NCBI RefSeq assembly: GCF_001746365.1
Contig: NZ_MJAJ01000037.1
Coordinates: forward strand, 1 to 64,000
Length of the DNA stretch: 64,000 bases
Direction of reading: 5' to 3'
Origin: Streptomyces sp. LUP30
Lineage (GTDB): Bacteria; Actinomycetota; Actinomycetes; Streptomycetales; Streptomycetaceae
Below are positions 58,537 to 64,000 of the stretch, piece after piece. Below the pieces are notes generated by a model, which ran no database searches, was not told the origin of the DNA, and saw nothing but the letters and a program-made list of their open reading frames with translations. Every line of letters starts with the position of its first letter. Positions within the stretch are counted from its first letter, which is position 1. The translations under genes and the position numbers were made by a program.

Positions 58537-59547
58537 TCAGTCGCCTTCCGTGCGCTCCCGGGTGGACAGCAGCCGACGCAGGGAGTAGAGCCGTGCCGGG
58601 TCGGCGTGGCCCTCGGCCACCCACGCGTCCAGCGCGCAGTCGGGCTCGTCGTGACTGCACGCGCGCGGGCAGCCCTCCGTGCCCGGCACCAGGTCGGGGA
58701 AGGCGAGGATCACCCGGGACGGGTCGACGTGGTGCAGACCGAAGGAGCGGATGCCCGGGGTGTCGATCACCCAGTCGTCCGTGCCGGCCAGCGGCAGGGC
58801 CAGCGCCGAGGTCGTGGTGTGGCGGCCGCGGCCGGTCACCGCGTTGACATGGCCGGTCACGCGCCGTCGCTCCAGCGGGACCAGCGCGTTGACCAGCGTG
58901 GTCTTGCCCACGCCGGAATGACCGACGAACGCCGTGGTCCGCCCGGCGAGAAGCTCGCGCACCCGCTCCGCCGCGTCGCCGTTCTCCAGCTCCTCACGGC
59001 TGGTGACGACATAGGGGATGTCGAGATCGCCGTACAGCTCCAGCAGCTTGTCCGGCGACGCCAGGTCCGACTTCGTCATGACCAGGAGCGGGGTGAGGCC
59101 GCCGTCGAACGCCGCCACCAGGCAGCGGTCGATCAGCCGGGGACGGGGCTCGGGATCGGCCAGCGCGGTGACGACGGCGAGCTGGTCGGCGTTGGCCACG
59201 ACGACGCGCTCGTAGGGGTCGTCGTCGTCCGCGGTGCGGCGCAGCACCGAGGTGCGCTCGGCGATGCGGACGATGCGGGCGAGGGTGTCCTTCTTGCCGG
59301 ACAGGTCCCCGACCAGGGCGACCCGGTCGCCCACCACCGCGGCCTTGCGGCCCAGTTCGCGGGCCTTCATCGCCAGGACGATCCGGTCGTCGACCAGACA
59401 GGTCAGCCGGCCCCGGTCGACGGTGAGGACCATGCCGTCGGAGGCGTCCTCGTGCTTGGGTCGGGTGTGCGTACGAGGCCGGTTGCCCTTGCGGTTGGGG
59501 CGGCTGCGGATGTCGTCCTCGTCGGTGTGCTTGCCGTAGCGGCGCAT
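58537..59547 (-). CDS. rsgA: Ribosome small-subunit-dependent GTPase RsgA
   Basis: The 336-residue protein has the circularly permuted GTPase order of RsgA. After an OB-fold (about 38-110), the G4 motif TKSD near 155 comes before G1 GHSGVGKT near 207 and G3 DTPGIR near 262. The C-terminal zinc motif is CPRACSHDEPDC near 289-300, with Cys and His ligands. RsgA checks 30S subunit maturation. ATG 59547 follows the aroA stop by 19 bp, so rsgA is probably co-transcribed with aroA, an arrangement also known (from memory) in mycobacteria. Confidence 0.94.
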   Translation of the reverse strand: MRRYGKHTDEDDIRSRPNRKGNRPRTHTRPKHEDASDGMVLTVDRGRLTCLVDDRIVLAMKARELGRKAAVVGDRVALVGDLSGKKDTLARIVRIAERTSVLRRTADDDDPYERVVVANADQLAVVTALADPEPRPRLIDRCLVAAFDGGLTPLLVMTKSDLASPDKLLELYGDLDIPYVVTSREELENGDAAERVRELLAGRTTAFVGHSGVGKTTLVNALVPLERRRVTGHVNAVTGRGRHTTTSALALPLAGTDDWVIDTPGIRSFGLHHVDPSRVILAFPDLVPGTEGCPRACSHDEPDCALDAWVAEGHADPARLYSLRRLLSTRERTEGD

Positions 59548-59566
59548 GGTGAAAGTCCCTGTATCC

Positions 59567-60907
59567 CTATCCCCCGAGCATCCCGGTCCACAGTTCCGGG
59601 AAGTCCGGCAAGGTCTTCGCCGTCGTCGCCACGTTCTCGATCTGCACGCCCGGCACGGCCAGGCCGATGATCGCACCGGCCGTCGCCATGCGGTGGTCGT
59701 CGTAGGTGTGGAAGATCCCGCCGTGCAGCCGGCGCGGACGGATGTGCAGGCCGTCGGCCGTCTCCGTGACGTCGCCGCCCAGCTCGTTGATCTCCTTGGT
59801 CAGCGCGGCCAGCCGGTCCGTCTCGTGCAGCCGCAGATGGGACACGCCCCGCAAGGTGGACGGGGAGTCCGCGAGGGCGGCGACCGCGGCGACGCCCGGG
59901 GTCAGCTCGCCGACGTCGCCCAGGTCGACGTCGATGCCGTGGATCGATCCCGAGCCGGTGAAGACCAGTCCGTAGTCGGCCAGTTCGCAGGAACCGCCCA
60001 TCTCGGTGAAGATCTCGCGCAGCCGGTCACCCGGCTGGGTGGTACGGGCCGGCCAGTCCGGGATCAGCACCCGGCCGCCCGTCACCAGCGCCGCCGCCAG
60101 GAACGGCTGGGCGTTGGACAGATCCGGCTCGATCGTCAGGTCCCGGCCCAGCAGGGCGCCCGGTGTGACCCGCCAGACGTTCGGCTCGCCGCCCGACTCC
60201 GGGCTGTCCACCTGGGCGCCCACCGCGCGCAGCATGTCCACCGTCATCCGGATGTGCGGCATGGACGGCAGGGACGAGCCGATGTGCCGGACCTCCACGC
60301 CCTGGTTGAAGCGCGGGGCGGAGAGCAGCAGCGCCGACACGAACTGCGACGACGACGAGGCGTCGATCTCCACCGTGCCGCCGTCCAGCCCGCCCGAGCC
60401 GTGCACGGTCAGCGGCAGCGCGCCGCGGTCGTCGTCGTCGATGCGCGCGCCGAGGACGCGCAGCGCGTCGATGACGCCGTTCAGGGGACGCTCGTACGCG
60501 CGCGGATCGCCGTCGAAGCGGACGGGGCCGTCGGCGAGGGCGGCGACCGGCGGGAGGAAGCGCATCACCGTGCCGGCGTTGCCGACGTCGACGGTGGCGG
60601 GCCCGCGCAGCCCCGCGGGCAGGACGCGCCAGGCCTCGCCGGCGCGGTCCGGGCCCGCCGCCACGGAGGAGCTGGACGAGACGGTCTCCTCGATGCCGAC
60701 GCCCATCTCGCGCAGGGCGGCCGCCATCAGCAGGGTGTCGCGGGAGCGGAGCGGGCGGCGCAGCCAGCCGGGCTCGGAGGCGAGCGAGGCGAGGACGAGG
60801 GCACGGTTGGTGACGGACTTGGACCCCGGCACGTGGACCGTCGCGTCGACGGCCTCGCTCGCGTGCGGGGCGGGCCAAAGGGCGGTGTGGGCGGGGTTCA
60901 CGGGCAT
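59567..60907 (-). CDS. aroA: 3-phosphoshikimate 1-carboxyvinyltransferase AroA
   Basis: The 446-residue EPSP synthase joins shikimate-3-phosphate and phosphoenolpyruvate in the chorismate pathway. Visible family motifs are PGSKSVTNRALVLASLA near 28-44, GNAGTVMRFLPP near 112-123 and the second-domain signature RLHETDRLAALTKEINELG near 361-379. The sequence has the bacterial double-domain length. It is followed by rsgA at 19 bp and preceded on the same strand by an M50 peptidase gene 128 bp away. Confidence 0.95.
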   Translation of the reverse strand: MPVNPAHTALWPAPHASEAVDATVHVPGSKSVTNRALVLASLASEPGWLRRPLRSRDTLLMAAALREMGVGIEETVSSSSSVAAGPDRAGEAWRVLPAGLRGPATVDVGNAGTVMRFLPPVAALADGPVRFDGDPRAYERPLNGVIDALRVLGARIDDDDRGALPLTVHGSGGLDGGTVEIDASSSSQFVSALLLSAPRFNQGVEVRHIGSSLPSMPHIRMTVDMLRAVGAQVDSPESGGEPNVWRVTPGALLGRDLTIEPDLSNAQPFLAAALVTGGRVLIPDWPARTTQPGDRLREIFTEMGGSCELADYGLVFTGSGSIHGIDVDLGDVGELTPGVAAVAALADSPSTLRGVSHLRLHETDRLAALTKEINELGGDVTETADGLHIRPRRLHGGIFHTYDDHRMATAGAIIGLAVPGVQIENVATTAKTLPDFPELWTGMLGG

Positions 60908-61035
60908 GCGCCCACTTTAGTCCGCGGCCGGGATCCGGGTGCGTCGCCGTCCGGCCCGCCCGCGCCCCGCGGCCGGCCCCCGGACCTCGGTCCCGCGGGC
61001 CCGCTCCACGCCCTCGGCGGCCCACCCCGGGCAGG

Positions 61036-61758
61036 TCACAGCCCGAGCAGCCACCTGCCCCCGCCGAGCAGTGCGCACAGGCTCACCGCGTGGAAGAGGA
61101 ACAGCCACAGGCCGGCCGGCACATGGGTCAGGCGGGACAGCTGGTCCGCGTCCGAGTCGCCCGCGCCGCCGCGCGAGCGCTTCGCCTGCAGCTCGAAGGC
61201 CGGCCGCACGCCGCCCAGCAGCAGGAACCACACCACCGCGTACGCGAAGGCCGCCTGCACCTGAGGGCCGGCCAGCCACGACACGAGCAGGAACGTGCCG
61301 CCGGTGAGGACGACGGTCAGCGCGCCGTACGCGTTGCGGATCATCACCAGCATCACCAGCAGCAGCGCCGTCGCCGCCCAGAGCAGCAAGGTGATGCGGC
61401 CGGCGCCCAGGAGGGCCGCTCCGCCCAGGCCGAGCAGCGGGGGAGCGGTGTAGCCGGCGGCGGCGGTCAGGATCATGCCGAGGCCGTGCGGCTTTCCCCG
61501 GCTGACGGTCAGGCCGCTGGTGTCGGAGTGCAGCCGTATCCCGGTCAGTTGGCGCCCGGTCAACAGCGCGACGAGGCCGTGGCCGCCCTCGTGGGCGATG
61601 GTGATGGCGTTGCGGGAGAGCCGCCACAGGCTGTGCGGCACGACGACCGCGAGGGCCGCCACCGCGGTGGCGATCACCACCCACAGGTCGGGGTCGGTCT
61701 GGGTGCCGACGAGCCGGTCCCACAGGTCGGGCAGCGCGAGGGCGGCGGTGCTCTCCAT
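61036..61758 (-). CDS. M50-family membrane metallopeptidase
   Basis: The 240-residue protein has about six transmembrane helices and the zinc motif AHEGGHGLVAL near 54-64 (HExxH). An Asn/Gly-rich second site would be expected in a later helix; here the FAYAVVWFLLLGGVRP segment is at that position without a clear Asp, so full catalytic competence is uncertain. M50 enzymes cut substrates within the membrane. ATG 61758 is 50 bp from the divergent SRAP gene start, so the two share a short promoter region. Confidence 0.85.
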   Translation of the reverse strand: MESTAALALPDLWDRLVGTQTDPDLWVVIATAVAALAVVVPHSLWRLSRNAITIAHEGGHGLVALLTGRQLTGIRLHSDTSGLTVSRGKPHGLGMILTAAAGYTAPPLLGLGGAALLGAGRITLLLWAATALLLVMLVMIRNAYGALTVVLTGGTFLLVSWLAGPQVQAAFAYAVVWFLLLGGVRPAFELQAKRSRGGAGDSDADQLSRLTHVPAGLWLFLFHAVSLCALLGGGRWLLGL

Positions 61759-61808
61759 AGTGTCGGGTGGCTCCCGTTCTCTCCGAGGAGTCTGGCAGTG
61801 TGGCACGT

Positions 61809-62624
61809 ATGTGCGGACGGTATGCAGCGAGTCGCAGACCCGAGGATCTCGCAGGAACCTTCGGGATCGAGACGTGGGTGCCCGAGGAGTCCCTCGAGCC
61901 CGATTACAACGTGGCGCCGACCAAGGAGGTCTACGCCGTCCTGGACCGCCCCCTGAAGGACGCCGACGACAAGCGGCCGGTTCGTCAGCTGCGCAGGCTG
62001 AAGTGGGGACTGGTCCCGTCCTGGTCGAAGACGCCCGAGGGCGCGGCGCGGATGATCAATGCCCGCGCCGAGACCGTCCACGAGAAGCCCTCGTACCGGC
62101 GGGCGTTCGCCGCCCGGCGCTGCATCCTGCCCGCCGACGGGTACTACGAGTGGGTCACCGGCGTGCAGGAGCGGGACCTGGAGGTGGAGGGGAAGAAGAA
62201 GCGGCCCCGCAAGCAGCCCTACTTCGTGCTCCCCGCCGACGGCGACGTGTTCGCGATGGCGGGCCTGTACGAGTTCTGGAGGGACCGGACCCTGCCCGAC
62301 GACCACCCGCAGGCCTGGTGGGCGACCTGCTCGGTGATCACCACCGAGGCCGAGACGTCCCCGCTCGCCGTGGCCCCCGCCGACGGGCCGCACGCCCTCG
62401 CCGACATCCACCCCCGGATGCCGCTGATGCTCACCCCGGACCGCTGGGACGCCTGGCTCGACCCGGCGCGCACGGACGCCGACGACCTGCGCTCCCTGCT
62501 CGCTGCGCCGCCGGCCGGGCTGATGCGCGCCTATCCGGTGTCGACTGCCGTCAGCAACGTCCGCAACAACGGGCCGGAGCTGCTGAAGGAGCTGGAGGGG
62601 CCCGAGGAGGGCACACTCTTCTGA
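61809..62624 (+). CDS. SOS response-associated peptidase (SRAP/YedK/HMCES family)
   Basis: The 271-residue protein starts MCGRYAAS, placing the catalytic Cys at position 2, which after Met removal forms a covalent link to abasic sites in single-stranded DNA. Other family residues are present: INARAET near 78-84 (Asn), GYYEW near 114-118 (Glu) and IHPRMPLML near 202-210 (His). It protects abasic sites at forks. ATG 61809 is required for Cys2; the GTG three codons upstream would bury it. The next gene starts 2 bp after the stop, so they form an operon. Confidence 0.94.
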   Translation: MCGRYAASRRPEDLAGTFGIETWVPEESLEPDYNVAPTKEVYAVLDRPLKDADDKRPVRQLRRLKWGLVPSWSKTPEGAARMINARAETVHEKPSYRRAFAARRCILPADGYYEWVTGVQERDLEVEGKKKRPRKQPYFVLPADGDVFAMAGLYEFWRDRTLPDDHPQAWWATCSVITTEAETSPLAVAPADGPHALADIHPRMPLMLTPDRWDAWLDPARTDADDLRSLLAAPPAGLMRAYPVSTAVSNVRNNGPELLKELEGPEEGTLF

Positions 62625-62625
62625 T

Positions 62626-63381
62626 GTGACGAACGAGACGGGCACGACCGGCCGGGCCGGCGAGACCGATGTGACCGGCGAGACCGGTGAGACCGGTGAG
62701 ACCGGTGAGACCGGTGAATCCCGCGAGACCCGCGAGACCCGGGTGACCCGGGTGACCCGCGAGACCGTCGAGACCGAGGCGGGCACCGCCCGCATCACCT
62801 GGCACCAGGCCGGGACGCCGCGGCTCGTCCTCGCGGTGAGCCACGGCGCCGGGGGCGGTGTCGAGGCCCGCGACCTCCAGGCGCTCGCGGCCGTGCTGCC
62901 CGGGCACGGCGTCGGCGTCGCGCTCGTGGAGCAGCCGTGGCGGGTGGCCGGCAAGAAGGTCGCGCCCGCACCGAAGACCCTCGACGTCGGCTGGCGCGGG
63001 ATCTGGCCGGCCGTCGTCGCGCCCGGGCTGCCGGTGATCGCCGGAGGACGGTCGGCGGGCGCACGGGTGGCCTGCCGCACCGCGACCGAACTCGGCGCCC
63101 ACGCCGTGCTGGCGCTCGGCTTCCCCCTGCACCCGCCGGGCAGACCGGAGCGCTCCCGCGCGGCCGAACTGCTCGGGGCGGGGCGGCCGACCCTCGTCGT
63201 CCAGGGCGCCAACGACCCGTTCGGCAGGCCCGACGAGTTTCCCGAGGACGGGTACGAACTGGTGCAAGTCCCTTACGGCGATCACGGGTTCGCCGTGCCC
63301 AAGCGGGCTCCCGTCACCCAGGAGCAGGCGCTGGAGGTCGTCACCGCCGGGGTCGTGAGGTGGGCCCGGTCACTCATGTGA
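62626..63381 (+). CDS. Alpha/beta-hydrolase family protein with repeat N-terminus
   Basis: The 251-residue protein has an unusual N-terminal run of Gly-Glu-Thr, Arg-Glu-Thr and Arg-Val-Thr triplets (about residues 18-47) encoded by ten 9-bp repeats. A compact alpha/beta hydrolase (about 55-251) follows: LAVSHGAGGGVEARD near 67-81, nucleophile GGRSAGARVA near 143-152, GANDPFGRPDEF near 194-205 and GDHGFAVPKR near 217-226. The KANL-type family is poorly characterised. GTG 62626 overlaps the SRAP stop region; without the repeats the protein has its family's usual length. The repeat probably varies between strains. Confidence 0.85.
   Translation: MTNETGTTGRAGETDVTGETGETGETGETGESRETRETRVTRVTRETVETEAGTARITWHQAGTPRLVLAVSHGAGGGVEARDLQALAAVLPGHGVGVALVEQPWRVAGKKVAPAPKTLDVGWRGIWPAVVAPGLPVIAGGRSAGARVACRTATELGAHAVLALGFPLHPPGRPERSRAAELLGAGRPTLVVQGANDPFGRPDEFPEDGYELVQVPYGDHGFAVPKRAPVTQEQALEVVTAGVVRWARSLM
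62677..62766. repeat. Ten 9-bp tandem repeats
   Basis: Ten in-frame units of GGTGAGACC, CGCGAGACC or CGGGTGACC type occur without interruption. Four near-identical GGTGAGACC-type units at the left end suggest recent slippage. Confidence 0.9.
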
Positions 63382-63387
63382 ACGGGT

Positions 63388-63414
63388 GGGAATGCGCGGG
63401 GGACGGGCGCTGTT
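63388..63414 (+). promoter_or_regulatory. Perfect sigma-R promoter upstream of sigR (autoregulated)
   Basis: GGGAAT (63388-63393), exactly 18 nt and GTT (63412-63414) match the sigma-R consensus fully. It lies 61 nt before the in-frame ATG at 63475 and about 286 nt before the main GTG start at 63700. It corresponds to sigRp2 of S. coelicolor. Confidence 0.92.
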
Positions 63415-63474
63415 GAGGCGGACAGAAGTGCTGAGAGACAGGCACCGACGTCAGTGGGAGAGGAAGTCCGCCGC

Positions 63475-64000
63475 ATGGGTTCGACCATCTGCCCGCCCGC
63501 CATCCACCATCACCCGGTGGACGGGCTCCGCCCGGCAGAGACAGAGTCCGGTTCCGGCCGCAGCAGCCGCGCCGACCTGGACTGGACGGTTCTGCATGCG
63601 GCCAAGGCCACGCCTATTCGAGCGGCGGCGGGCACGGGTAGTCGTCTATCCTCCGATTCGAGTGGGATCGGTTTCGGTTCCGCCCGCGATCTTGAGGAGG
63701 TGGGTCCGGTCACCGGTACCGACGCAGGGACCGACAACGGCCAGGCGGAGCTGCCCGAGGGCCAGGGCATGAGCGGGGAGACCGCAGCGGAGTCCACCGC
63801 CGAGCGCACTGCGCGCTTCGAGCGGGACGCGCTCGAGTTCCTCGACCAGATGTACTCGGCCGCGCTGCGCATGACGCGCAACCCCGCGGACGCCGAGGAC
63901 CTGGTGCAGGAGACGTACGCCAAGGCGTACGCGTCCTTCCACCAGTTCCGGGAGGGCACCAACCTCAAGGCCTGGCTGTACCGGATCCTCACCAACACGT
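63475..64000 (+). CDS. sigR: RNA polymerase sigma factor SigR (5' part; extended sigma-R' frame)
   Basis: The ECF sigma factor of the thiol-oxidative stress response is cut by the right edge. The usual start is GTG 63700 (VGPVTGTDAGTDNGQAELPE). From there region 2 is visible: RDALEFLDQMYSAALRMTRNPADAEDLVQETYAKAYASFHQF with the DAED core-binding motif, then region 2.4 LKAWLYRILTNT. The frame is open upstream to ATG 63475, which has a strong AGAGGAAG site and would add 75 residues. In S. coelicolor the autoinduced promoter makes an N-terminally extended, unstable sigma-R', and this frame is the likely equivalent. The anti-sigma gene rsrA should follow outside the window. Confidence 0.93.
   Translation, partial: MGSTICPPAIHHHPVDGLRPAETESGSGRSSRADLDWTVLHAAKATPIRAAAGTGSRLSSDSSGIGFGSARDLEEVGPVTGTDAGTDNGQAELPEGQGMSGETAAESTAERTARFERDALEFLDQMYSAALRMTRNPADAEDLVQETYAKAYASFHQFREGTNLKAWLYRILTNT

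Noticed and set aside
1..64000. CRISPR array, insertion sequence or prophage
   Set aside because: No regularly spaced repeats with unique spacers, no transposase or integrase motifs and no phage structural genes were seen. The tRNA copies show no flanking integrase or truncated attachment copy.

Overview
This window is a very G+C-rich chromosome segment whose codon use (G or C at almost every third position), GTG/TTG starts, whiB-like gene, sigR locus and UPF0182/DUF3152/DUF3107 families point to the genus Streptomyces. It looks like chromosomal core: there is no prophage, insertion sequence or CRISPR array, and only one clear pseudogene. From memory, the gene order (DEAD helicase, ferritin-like, DUF3107, TetR, DUF3152, moeZ, ATL, adnA-adnB, nudC, mycoredoxin, uvrD2, whiB7/wblC, ABC1 kinase, DUF2342 protein, PDZ-Lon protein, UPF0182) also exists in Mycobacterium tuberculosis around Rv3193c-Rv3211, so most of the window is an old actinobacterial block. 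The streptomycete additions stand out against it.

Layout. 1-6 kb: minus-strand DEAD-box RNA helicase with a huge basic repeat tail (cut by the window edge), a plus-strand ferritin-like protein, then minus-strand membrane protein, DUF3107 protein, TetR regulator and a small acidic protein. 6-9 kb: alpha/beta hydrolase and DUF3152 protein, then a decayed ABC-transporter ATPase. 9.4-14.4 kb: a tightly overlapping operon of a PelF-like DUF3492 glycosyltransferase, a polytopic membrane protein, a tiny coupled ORF, a sugar epimerase and a spherulin-4-like glycoside hydrolase. This set resembles Pel/galactosaminogalactan polysaccharide loci and is the best candidate for an undescribed system. 14.4-22 kb: moeZ, two tandem secreted peptidase-like lipoproteins, a large kinase-like/flippase-like membrane protein and an alkyltransferase-like protein. 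22.6-35 kb: genome maintenance (AdnAB helicase-nuclease, M20 peptidase, NudC, mycoredoxin, UvrD2). 35.2-36.7 kb: wblC with its promoter, a long leader ORF, an attenuator and a coupled downstream gene.

36.7-46 kb: small zinc-ribbon protein, ABC1 kinase overlapping a ThiF/E1-like gene, a YgjP-like metallopeptidase, an operon of one TerD-AIM24 and two AIM24 proteins, then a Nudix hydrolase and a DUF2342 metalloprotease. 46-53 kb: SDR/epimerase, moaE, small membrane protein, PDZ-Lon protease, PPA1309-family protein, UPF0182 protein. 53-55.4 kb: two identical initiator tRNA genes flanking a Sel1-repeat protein. 55.4-64 kb: Fur-family catR, CBS protein, hisN, TetR and SMR exporter (tail-to-tail overlap), rsgA, aroA, M50 peptidase, SRAP protein, alpha/beta hydrolase, and the start of sigR, which runs off the right edge.

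Regulatory themes seen in the sequence: perfect or near-perfect sigma-R promoters (GGGAAT-N18-GTT) precede sigR, the mycoredoxin gene and moeZ, linking them to thiol-oxidative stress. wblC has a WhiB7-type promoter (A/T tract next to the -35) and a transcription attenuator. Many genes have a -10 hexamer ending 6-7 nt before the start codon and are probably leaderless. Several genes carry in-frame 9- or 18-bp tandem repeats.
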